Below, piece by piece: positions 8,346 through 15,887 of a stretch of 25,901 nucleotides of DNA; position 1 is the stretch's first letter; each line of letters begins with the position of its first letter. The stretch comes from an uncultured Clostridia bacterium (lineage in GTDB: Bacteria; Bacillota; Clostridia; TANB77; CAG-508), in the NCBI GenBank assembly GCA_947628925.1, contig CANRBU010000006.1, positions 1-25,901 of the forward strand, given 5' to 3'. Made by a program: the position numbers and the translations under genes. Under the pieces are notes generated by a model, which searched no databases, had not been told where the DNA came from, and saw only the letters and a program-made list of their open reading frames with translations.

Positions 8346-8757
8346 ACTTAACTCCTCCATTTATAAAATATTTTTCTATATTTTTTTCCGGTTTATGAAA
8401 TGAAATAATAACTATAAATTCATTTTCTTTTATAGCTACTTTAATATATATTTTTACTTTTTCCATTATCCCCCAATTATCAATCTCAAACTCTTTGCAA
8501 AAAATATATAATTTTTCTTGTGGCATATTATAATTATCTGCAGAATAGCAAAAATCATTTACTTGTAACTCTAGCAACATTTTTTTGATTTTATTGCTAT
8601 TTAACCTATAGGCTGCTATAAATTTTCTATTTTTATAACTTTTTTTATTTGTAGACACTACATATTTACCGCGTTTTACACTATTTTTTATTTTATTTAG
8701 ATATTCTTCTATTTCCCTTTGTGAATGATTAATATATTTAAAAGTATCTATTGTTAT
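8338..8757 (-). CDS. MqsR-like mRNA interferase toxin, apparently starting at AUA
   Basis: The C-terminal half (LYIFCKEFEIDNW, then VKIYIKV, then IVIISFHKPEK) and the middle segment RKFIAAYRL with LLELQVNDFCYS follow the pattern of Firmicute MqsR family toxins, ribosome-independent RNases. The first standard start is GTG 8658, giving 106 aa that lack the family's N-terminal helix and have no ribosome site. The frame stays open for 33 more codons upstream, and that stretch reads like the missing helix (YLNKIKNSVKRGKY). The only good ribosome site, AGGAG at 8763-8767, is followed 5 nt later by ATA at 8757, with no ATG/GTG/TTG in reach. I therefore annotate 139 aa from ATA 8757. A mutated start codon or an assembly error is the alternative. 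The toxin-first order matches MqsRA. Confidence 0.7.
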   Translation of the reverse strand: MTIDTFKYINHSQREIEEYLNKIKNSVKRGKYVVSTNKKSYKNRKFIAAYRLNSNKIKKMLLELQVNDFCYSADNYNMPQEKLYIFCKEFEIDNWGIMEKVKIYIKVAIKENEFIVIISFHKPEKNIEKYFINGGVKYE

Positions 8758-8774
8758 ATTCTCTCCTTTGTTTT

Positions 8775-8790
8775 AGTATTAATTGATACT
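8775..8790. promoter_or_regulatory. Near-palindrome over the toxin-antitoxin start site, candidate operator
   Basis: On the minus strand this is AGTATCAATTAATACT, 16 bp with a single mismatched pair. It abuts the -10 box and covers the expected +1 near 8784, the right place for autorepression by the HTH of the antitoxin. It does not resemble the ACCT/AGGT site known for E. coli MqsA. Confidence 0.5.
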
Positions 8791-8819
8791 ATTTTAGCAT
8801 GCAAATAATACTATGTCAA
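8791..8819 (-). promoter_or_regulatory. Promoter of the toxin-antitoxin operon
   Basis: A perfect TTGACA (8819-8814) and TAAAAT (8796-8791) are spaced by 17 bp on the minus strand. It lies just downstream of the T4SS operon terminator, so the module is transcribed independently. Confidence 0.8.
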
Positions 8820-8833
8820 GACTTTTTTCTTTT

Positions 8834-8875
8834 ACAAAAAAAAAGCAGGTTTGGAAAATTTTCCCTCACCCGCTT
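8834..8875 (-). terminator. Terminator at the end of the T4SS operon
   Basis: On the minus strand AAGCGGGT (8875-8868) pairs with ACCTGCTT (8850-8843), with one G-U pair, and the loop holds the palindrome GGAAAATTTTCC that can extend the structure. A run of nine T follows (8844-8836). It lies directly after the last T4SS gene (stop at 8880). Confidence 0.85.
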
Positions 8876-8879
8876 CTTT

Positions 8880-10214
8880 TTATATAACATTAAATGACAT
8901 TACAAAATCTGTTCCTTCACCTATTTGCATATATATTGTTTCTTCTATTTCCTCATCAAGACTTCCTCCTGCAATATTTTTCAGAGTTAATGTTTGCACA
9001 CTAATTCCACTTTCTTCTGAATATTCAATTTGTTCAAAGTCATAATGCTCTGGAAAACGCTCTCTCATATATTGCTCAAAATTATCAACATCATTGTCAA
9101 AATTTTGTGTTCTAAACGTTTCATCTAACACATTAAATGCTGCCGTATAATCTCTATTATTTAGCATTTTTATCCATTTGTTAATATTGTTTACAACTTT
9201 TGCCTGTGTTGATAAATTCATATATTGCTTATCTAATTCTTCATCAGGAAGAGTATAATCATCTAATTGCACTTTATAATCCATAATATAATAACTATCA
9301 AATACATAAATATTACCATATTGGTCTTTTCCAACATATTGTGTATAATCTTTATATGTATTTTTCAAATATGAAGCAATTTCCTTATTTTGAATTTCCT
9401 CTTTATTGTTTTCTACATATTTTTTAAATTTTTCCAATGTATCAAATCTTTTTTCTTTATATTTGTCATCTAATCTGTCATATGCCTTTTCAACATTTGA
9501 TATCATCATATCTTTATAATCATCCAAATATCTATCAATTACATATTGATCTTCTATTCTTGTATATTTAAAAGTATTCGCATTATTTTTTTCTATTTCA
9601 CTATCACTGAAATTTATATCTTTTTCATCCATTTTATAAGAATATTTTTTATCCTCTACATAATCTGATAAATACACACAAAATGTCAGGTTATTAGTAT
9701 CTGTCTTTATTATTAAATTAAAATTTTTATCATCCAATGTAGCATATACTAAATAATAAAATATACTATTTGTTTTCTCTGATAAATATATTTTATCAAT
9801 TTTTAATTCATAATTATCATAGATACTCGTTTTTTCTCTTATTTTTTCATCTGTTATGTTATATTCTTCTTTGTATTCAGGCGCTAAAATATTATTAAAT
9901 TTTTCAATTCCATTTTCTATTAATTCAGCATCATCTCTTTTTTCTTGTACATCTATAATACCATTTATTTGTTTTATATACGCAACAGTTGTATTTAACA
10001 ATTTTTCTATTGTAAAATACACATCGTCATTCTTTATCTGTTCAAACATTACTTTAGGTTTATAATTTTCTGGCGGTGTATCATCTGCAATTTCAGTCTC
10101 GTGTACCATTTTTTCTTTCTCTTTGTTGGTATTAATATTACTTATAACCAATATGCCAATTATCATAATTATCAGTACAAGTAAAAAAATTATTATTTTC
10201 TTTAGTTGCTGCAT
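8880..10214 (-). CDS. Membrane-anchored protein with NTF2-like repeats, VirB8/TcpC-like T4SS component
   Basis: A 444-residue, very charged protein. Residues 6-28 form a single membrane anchor (LKKIIIFLLVLIIMIIGILV) with the remainder outside. The outer part falls into at least two, perhaps three, alpha-beta units of NTF2-like character: one ending near a conserved KYSYK stretch, one around residues 230-325 (VEKAYDRLDDKYKEKRF with a following YV.FDSYYIMDYKV strand), and one from about 340 to the end (NKWIKMLNNRDYTAAFNVL, then a strand region). Gram-positive VirB8 equivalents such as TcpC also combine one anchor with tandem NTF2-like domains. The ATG at 10214 has GAGGAG 7 nt upstream; the in-frame TTG at 10220 is too close to it. 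Last gene of the operon, 24 nt after the wall hydrolase. The fold assignment is by pattern only. Confidence 0.65.
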   Translation of the reverse strand: MQQLKKIIIFLLVLIIMIIGILVISNINTNKEKEKMVHETEIADDTPPENYKPKVMFEQIKNDDVYFTIEKLLNTTVAYIKQINGIIDVQEKRDDAELIENGIEKFNNILAPEYKEEYNITDEKIREKTSIYDNYELKIDKIYLSEKTNSIFYYLVYATLDDKNFNLIIKTDTNNLTFCVYLSDYVEDKKYSYKMDEKDINFSDSEIEKNNANTFKYTRIEDQYVIDRYLDDYKDMMISNVEKAYDRLDDKYKEKRFDTLEKFKKYVENNKEEIQNKEIASYLKNTYKDYTQYVGKDQYGNIYVFDSYYIMDYKVQLDDYTLPDEELDKQYMNLSTQAKVVNNINKWIKMLNNRDYTAAFNVLDETFRTQNFDNDVDNFEQYMRERFPEHYDFEQIEYSEESGISVQTLTLKNIAGGSLDEEIEETIYMQIGEGTDFVMSFNVI

Positions 10215-10238
10215 ATACAAACTCCTCTCTTTTTCGCT

Positions 10239-13200
10239 TTATGGTTTTGTAACTCTAAAAATTTTACCTGGCCTATTTTGTGTAGAATCTGTTAAGAAAT
10301 AATTTTCATGTATTGGTGAACCATCTGTACCATTCCAACCTGCTCCTGTATCACCACAGTCATAAGCTAAGTATTCGCTACCATTTACCTCAACACAAAT
10401 GTCCATATGTCCTTTATTTCCTCTATGTCTTACATAAATATCACCTGGTTCTAGAATATCACCTGCATTTTCACCCGGTGCCAATTCAATTACTTCCCAG
10501 CCATATTTTTGTGCCATAGCATCTGATTGATCCATCCACCATCCAGTCCACTTTTGACCACCAGCAAATTCATCATAGCCATACTCATACATAACCCAGC
10601 TTACAAATGCAGAACAGTCTATTGTAGGACCAGTACATGGAATACTAGCTCCCCCATATGTTGTGAATTTTCCACTCGTACATACTTCCGTCCATACTTC
10701 TAGAGCTACCTCTAAGAAGTCGCCACCTACTGCTGTCATATATTGTGCTAACTCTTGTCTTGCATTCTCTGTTGTATAATAATTATGGCATCCACCTCTA
10801 TTAGCAGTTTTTTGACTTTCATCCTCATCATTGAATAAATATTCTAGTGTTGAGAAAAATCCTGCATTTTCACCGTAATTAGCTGCTGCAGGCGTTGCAA
10901 AATATACTGCAAATCCTGCAGTTCCACCATTTTCAATAACATTCTGCACTGCATCACGAGTAGTCTGAGTTGGTACTGCATTTACATACATACTATTACT
11001 TGTTGGTTCAAATTGCCCTGGTTCAAATATTACGCCTTCTACAGTATTAGGAAATTCGGAAAACAATACTCTGTTCAAAATAACACTTACTACATATTCT
11101 TGTTGTTGCTGATTTCCATTACCTCTTTCTGCATATGTAATTTTATATAACATCTCCATTTCTTCATCAGAAATATCTATTGAAGCATAAGAAATTCTTC
11201 CATTTCTACTCGCTGATTTAAAATCATTATTTTTAAACTTGCTAAGTAAACTTTCACGAGATATATTACCATACAACTCATTATGAGTAATTTGATAAAG
11301 CAAATATTTAGTTAAATCTGTAAAGTTAGCCGTCTTTTTGCCGTTTTCAATCATACGTAATAGCCAAATATCTTTTAATCTATTTCTAGCAACATCATTT
11401 GAATCAAATAAATTAATAAAGTCCTTTTCCTTTAAGTCTACTTTTTCATCTTCCTTCTCGTATGTGCAAGAAATTGAATATGTGCTAGTTGTTGTAGTTC
11501 TTTTAGAACCTATTAATCTTATTACAGTTCTCTCTGTACCCTTACCTTCTACAATTTCTTCTACTCTTCTTCTTGGTCCTGTTTCTGTACTTGTACTTGT
11601 ATTTGTTGTTTCTTTTTGTTTACCTGGAGCAAATGTTATAACATTATCAACCCAACCTTTTTCTCCTTGCAATTCTTGTGGATATGATGGTTTTTCTACA
11701 TTTACATACCATGTATCTGCATAAGTCAACTCAACTTTTGTACTAACACTTTCCGTAATTTTTACAGTTGTACCTTCATCTTCAACCAATCCATCATCAT
11801 ACTGTACTATTTTTGTAATTGTAGTCTCAGTTGAAGTTACATTATCTTGTATAGCTATTACTATTTGACTGTTCATAGCCAATTTTATAAAATTCAAAAT
11901 AAATTCTTCATCTTTAATATTTATATAAAAATCTAATAAATATTCAAAAGGTGTAGTATATTTTGCAATAACATTTGTATAATTAACTGCCGTATTTTTT
12001 GTAAATTTAAATCCTTCATCTGATGAATAGCTCCATTTTGCAGTTATTATATTCCAGTTTTTATCTAAAGTATAATATTCCAATATTTTTTGGTCCACAT
12101 CTGGACTTTCTATCCACTCATCAAACTTTTCTTGAGGCATAAACTTCAAATCATAAATTCTTGACTCTAAAGTTGTTGACACCTTTGTATTTGTTTCACT
12201 TGATTCTAAACTAGAATCACCTGAATTTACTTTTTCATAAACTCTTTTTGAAATTTCTACAATATTATCTATAGCTACTTTTGAATCAGAAATTCCTGTT
12301 GAGATTACAACTAACACATATGGTGTCCCATCTTTTAATACAATTGCTGCATCACTTTGCACATTAGTTAACTCTCCAGTTTTGTTTGCTACTTCTACAT
12401 TATCAGAAATTCCTGCTGGTATTTTGCTTGTATTTTTTTGATTTTTCAAATATCCTAACATCTCACTAGAAGCTTGTTGACTAACACATTTTCCATCATA
12501 AATTTCTTTTAAAATTTTAGCAACATCTTTTGCAGATGTGTAATTATCACCCTCTGAACTACTTTGCAACATTTTTCTATTTAAAGATGTTTTGTCATAT
12601 CCATGATCTTTAATATATTGATTAATTTTATCCATACCTATCTGATCTATTAATGTATTTGTAGCATCATTATCACTTTCTTCAATCATTTTTGCTATTA
12701 ATTCTTTGTCATATTGTTTTGTGCTATCTGTTTCCATCTCTTGGTATGCTTCAGCCATAATAAATAATTTTATTAAACTAGCTGATTCAAGCTGTTTATC
12801 AGCATCAATATTTACTAATTCACTGTTTGTTGATAAATTTTGTGCATATACAGACCATGTTCCATCTGTTATATTTTCTTCTATGTATGAATTAATTTGT
12901 CCACCTGATTCTCCTGAAGTCGTCTCTGTTATAGTTGTTTCACCTGTTTTAACTTTTTGCATTTTTCCTAATTCTTTATTAGGTGTAATTCTTCTAATAC
13001 GAACTGAACCTTGAAAACCATCAAGACCTTTTCCTGTATCTTCTGCTATAAACATTCTTGCTTTTTTTACATTTTCACTAGTTGTTATTGGTGAACTGTC
13101 CGTATCATCACCATTTTTTGCAATTGCTTTTTTTATATTTTCATATAATTTTTTATATTCTTCTTCTCCTGCTGGATGTAGTCCATCTGCCCCTAATTGA

Positions 13201-14891
13201 ACATCATCTGTTGCGTCAATATATGTTAGATATGATTTCTCTTTGCAATATTCTTCTACATCTTCCATATATTTCTCTCTTGAAGTAGTATCAGCAGTTG
13301 GTTGTAAGTCTGGCAACAATTTATTAACATATATTTTTGCATCTTTATATTCATCATGCAATTTATCTAATAGTTGCTTCAAATAGTCTATCCCATAGCT
13401 ATAATCATTTGCACCTAAAAATACATTTATTCCTTTTATATCTGCTAAACCTGTTAATTCGTCAAAATGGTCTAGCCAATATTTAGAACCTACTCCAACA
13501 ACAGCTCTACATGTAACTCCTGTATCCACAATGTTTTCCATTCCAGCTGTAATTGAATCACCTACAAATAAAAAACCTTCCAAATCTTTAACCTGACTAT
13601 TAGAATTATTTGAAGTATTGCTATTTGAAGTGCCATTGCTTGAATTATTATTTGAATTATCATTACTTGAAGTGCCATTATTTGAATTATTGTTTGAATT
13701 ATCGTTAGTACTGCCATTTTCGTTATTATTGTTTGTATTACTATTATTTGAAGAATCACTATTGGTTGAATTTGTACTACTATTTGTTTTCTTCGTAGTT
13801 GATGTTGCTGTTCTAGTATTTGATGCTTTTGTTTTTGTATCAGGTGCTTCTTTTAATTCATCAACACCTTGTTTTGAATGATATATATAATATTTTTCTA
13901 CAATTGTTGATATAACATCCTCAAAATCAAATTTTCCTTCTTGTCTACTTTGATCTGGATTATTTACATATACACTTCCATCATCATCTATTCCCGTCAA
14001 AACTATATATTGTTTGCTTTTTGTAAAATAATTATTTGTTCTTTCATTAACATATGCAATAACTGGTCTGCCTAATTTTAGCGCATCTTTTACTGTTTGC
14101 TCACTTTTTATTTGCATAATATCGCCAACATCCCACTCTTTGGCAGATTCTTCGAAATATTTTAATATCCCATCGTCTCCATAAAAATAGTCACCTTTAT
14201 ATTTATCTTGGCTTGCCCATTTTATTACATCTTCTTCTGTTACACTTTCTCCTTTTAAATATGATAAAACCATTGCAACACAAGCATGTTGTGATTCTTC
14301 ATCAGTTTGATAAATATTTGGTATTTGCATAATTCCTTGGTTGTAGCGTTCCTTTGTATCTTGCAATAATGCAACATTTGCCTCCTTTCCTACTTTTCCA
14401 CCTAAGTTTGGATATTGAGTATATAATTCTGCTTTAATCATTTGTAATAATATATCTTGACTTAAAACTTCTTCACCATCTTCAGGTTTGTAATCTCCTA
14501 TTCCTTGTGTATTAGCATCTGCATATTTATCAATAATTTCTTTTAATCTGGTTTCAACACCTTCTTTAAAAGCAATATAATATCCATCTTCTTCGTTTCC
14601 AGCAATAGAAATTAGTTCATTTATATTTTGGTCTCCTGCTCCTATCATGTCATATAATGTGCTAGGGTTATTTTGGCTACTGTCCATATCTGTTCCCCAA
14701 TGAAAAATACTATAAATAAGCCCCGCAACTATAGTAACTGTTACAAATATTAAGCCTATTTTTATAGCTATTGGCAATATTTTTATTGCCGTCATAAATT
14801 TTCGTGCACCAGAAATAATTTTTCTTTTTTTCTCTTCTTCATCAGACAATTGTTTTTTATTAGGCCTAAACATCCCGAAAAAATTTGCCAC
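10239..14891 (-). CDS. Giant surface protein: C39-like, SGNH, beta-lactamase-like, SleB and NlpC/P60-like domains
   Basis: A 1550-residue, membrane-anchored (about residues 32-63) exported protein carrying five hydrolase folds. (1) Peptidase C39-like, about 187-340: Cys204 is present, but the usual His is Gln294. (2) After an Asn/Ser/Thr linker (352-433), an SGNH esterase, about 437-590: Ser446 in GDS, Gly, Asn495 in GAND, Asp569 and His572 in DGLH, all four blocks present. (3) A class A beta-lactamase-fold serine hydrolase, about 665-890: S705-L-I-K708, S739-D-N, K837-T-G. (4) An uncharacterised beta-rich region with a Ser/Thr stretch, then a SleB/CwlJ-type wall hydrolase, about 1240-1345: Glu1255 in YAERG, VILNRV. 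(5) A C-terminal NlpC/P60-like amidase: Cys1426 in DCSAF, His1495 in GHMD. By position it is the VirB1/CwlT equivalent that opens the wall for the T4SS. Start: GTG 14891, 6 nt after GAGGTG; the GTG at 14900 is inside that ribosome site. Confidence 0.88.
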   Translation of the reverse strand: MANFFGMFRPNKKQLSDEEEKKRKIISGARKFMTAIKILPIAIKIGLIFVTVTIVAGLIYSIFHWGTDMDSSQNNPSTLYDMIGAGDQNINELISIAGNEEDGYYIAFKEGVETRLKEIIDKYADANTQGIGDYKPEDGEEVLSQDILLQMIKAELYTQYPNLGGKVGKEANVALLQDTKERYNQGIMQIPNIYQTDEESQHACVAMVLSYLKGESVTEEDVIKWASQDKYKGDYFYGDDGILKYFEESAKEWDVGDIMQIKSEQTVKDALKLGRPVIAYVNERTNNYFTKSKQYIVLTGIDDDGSVYVNNPDQSRQEGKFDFEDVISTIVEKYYIYHSKQGVDELKEAPDTKTKASNTRTATSTTKKTNSSTNSTNSDSSNNSNTNNNNENGSTNDNSNNNSNNGTSSNDNSNNNSSNGTSNSNTSNNSNSQVKDLEGFLFVGDSITAGMENIVDTGVTCRAVVGVGSKYWLDHFDELTGLADIKGINVFLGANDYSYGIDYLKQLLDKLHDEYKDAKIYVNKLLPDLQPTADTTSREKYMEDVEEYCKEKSYLTYIDATDDVQLGADGLHPAGEEEYKKLYENIKKAIAKNGDDTDSSPITTSENVKKARMFIAEDTGKGLDGFQGSVRIRRITPNKELGKMQKVKTGETTITETTSGESGGQINSYIEENITDGTWSVYAQNLSTNSELVNIDADKQLESASLIKLFIMAEAYQEMETDSTKQYDKELIAKMIEESDNDATNTLIDQIGMDKINQYIKDHGYDKTSLNRKMLQSSSEGDNYTSAKDVAKILKEIYDGKCVSQQASSEMLGYLKNQKNTSKIPAGISDNVEVANKTGELTNVQSDAAIVLKDGTPYVLVVISTGISDSKVAIDNIVEISKRVYEKVNSGDSSLESSETNTKVSTTLESRIYDLKFMPQEKFDEWIESPDVDQKILEYYTLDKNWNIITAKWSYSSDEGFKFTKNTAVNYTNVIAKYTTPFEYLLDFYINIKDEEFILNFIKLAMNSQIVIAIQDNVTSTETTITKIVQYDDGLVEDEGTTVKITESVSTKVELTYADTWYVNVEKPSYPQELQGEKGWVDNVITFAPGKQKETTNTSTSTETGPRRRVEEIVEGKGTERTVIRLIGSKRTTTTSTYSISCTYEKEDEKVDLKEKDFINLFDSNDVARNRLKDIWLLRMIENGKKTANFTDLTKYLLYQITHNELYGNISRESLLSKFKNNDFKSASRNGRISYASIDISDEEMEMLYKITYAERGNGNQQQQEYVVSVILNRVLFSEFPNTVEGVIFEPGQFEPTSNSMYVNAVPTQTTRDAVQNVIENGGTAGFAVYFATPAAANYGENAGFFSTLEYLFNDEDESQKTANRGGCHNYYTTENARQELAQYMTAVGGDFLEVALEVWTEVCTSGKFTTYGGASIPCTGPTIDCSAFVSWVMYEYGYDEFAGGQKWTGWWMDQSDAMAQKYGWEVIELAPGENAGDILEPGDIYVRHRGNKGHMDICVEVNGSEYLAYDCGDTGAGWNGTDGSPIHENYFLTDSTQNRPGKIFRVTKP
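13623..13706 (-). repeat. Two 42-nt tandem repeats in the Asn/Ser linker of the wall hydrolase
   Basis: Two consecutive 14-residue units, NDNSNNNSNNGTSS and NDNSNNNSSNGTSN, are encoded here inside a longer Asn/Ser/Thr-rich linker (about 13592-13840). The repeat suggests slippage-driven length change of the spacer between the C39-like and SGNH domains. Confidence 0.7.
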
Positions 14892-14927
14892 TTTTTTCAC
14901 CTCTTTTTGCTACATTTTTTTGTTTCC

Positions 14928-15866
14928 TTATACTTCAACAGTTATTTCTCTTGTATTTTTCTGTTTTCCCTCTAATGCTATATCAGAAAAAACATATTTT
15001 TCTACGCCTGTGCCTGATTGATATGAATTACTAAATTTTATTTTTATGCTTTTTTCTTGGTTTGGCTCTATAATAAAATCATCTTCATCATTCTCATATA
15101 ACATTGCTTCAAAAGGTATGTTATTTGTATTTACTAAATATGTAGAATCTGTTTCGTTCCTTGTATCTAGCACTATTACATATGGATTTTCATTTTTCAC
15201 AACTATATTTGCAATTTCATAATCCATATACACCTCAGATTTTTCTACTTTAATTGTTATATTATCTTTTGTTGTTTCTGCATTTCTTATATGTGTACCA
15301 ACCAATCCACCTACATTTAATTTATAAGTACCATTTTCTCTCATTACACTTACATATTCCTGGATATATTCATTACCTGTGCCTTTTCCTGTTGCAAGCA
15401 TATTATCATAAATTTTTACTAAATAAATGTAACTATCACTTGCTGTCCATGATTGAAAATTATATAATTTTTCCGTAGAAAATTTAGGTGCATAATATTG
15501 ATTTTTAAAAATTTCTACTGTTGGATATAAAATATTTTTGCAATCTTGTGTCAATAAACCATAAGCCTGTTCAGGCTCATGGTTTTTACAAAATGTAAGA
15601 AATTGGTCAACTAATTTTCCAAAATCTTTTTGATATTTATCTGAAACACTACCACCAGAGATGATAGATTGACTTTCATTTGTGTAATCTGCTTCATTTG
15701 ATTTTGATTTTGTTATAGTTTCCTGTCTACGTGCTTCTTCCTCTTGTTGAACTTTATTTTTTGTAATGTTATTTACTGTATGTACCATAAAGATAATAAG
15801 AACTACGGCTATTATTATAAGCCATATTTTTATTCTATTTTGATTGTAATATCTAATTATGTTCAA
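14928..15866 (-). CDS. Membrane-anchored NTF2-like protein, VirB8-like T4SS component
   Basis: A 312-residue protein with one N-terminal membrane anchor (residues 13-31, IKIWLIIIAVVLIIFMVHTV), a Gln/Glu/Arg/Ser-rich stalk, an NTF2-like domain at about 78-190 (LVDQFLTFCKNHEPEQAYGLLTQ, then a strand region ending in KLNVGGLVG), and a beta-rich C-terminal domain at about 200-312 that could be an immunoglobulin-like fold. The architecture suits VirB8/TcpC, the assembly factor that bridges the channel and the wall. The start is TTG 15866, with GGGAGG 8 nt upstream and no competing ATG. It lies 21 nt after the VirB6-like gene and 36 nt before the wall hydrolase. The family call is from fold pattern and context, not from a diagnostic motif. 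Confidence 0.65.
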   Translation of the reverse strand: MNIIRYYNQNRIKIWLIIIAVVLIIFMVHTVNNITKNKVQQEEEARRQETITKSKSNEADYTNESQSIISGGSVSDKYQKDFGKLVDQFLTFCKNHEPEQAYGLLTQDCKNILYPTVEIFKNQYYAPKFSTEKLYNFQSWTASDSYIYLVKIYDNMLATGKGTGNEYIQEYVSVMRENGTYKLNVGGLVGTHIRNAETTKDNITIKVEKSEVYMDYEIANIVVKNENPYVIVLDTRNETDSTYLVNTNNIPFEAMLYENDEDDFIIEPNQEKSIKIKFSNSYQSGTGVEKYVFSDIALEGKQKNTREITVEV

Positions 15867-15887
15867 CTTTTATTCCTCCCTATGGTA

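Noticed and set aside
8338..8658. Toxin as a 106-residue protein starting at GTG 8658
   Set aside because: No ribosome site precedes it, it would lack the N-terminal helix of the family, and the frame continues upstream to a good AGGAG. Kept only as the conservative alternative.
8300..8900. att site matching the tRNA-Ser 3' end, to mark a mobile element boundary
   Set aside because: I looked for the tRNA 3' segment (TGGCGGAGATGAGAG on the plus strand) near the left end of the T4SS block and found no copy. No integrase is present either.
12230..12900. Beta-lactamase resistance gene
   Set aside because: The domain is internal to a 1550-residue T4SS protein and lacks a clear class A Glu166 motif.
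13592..13881. Plus-strand Leu-rich frame opposite the wall hydrolase
   Set aside because: It is the antisense of the Asn/Ser/Thr codon repeats and has no ribosome site. Similar Leu/Phe-rich plus-strand frames throughout 8.9-25.6 kb are shadows of the minus-strand genes.
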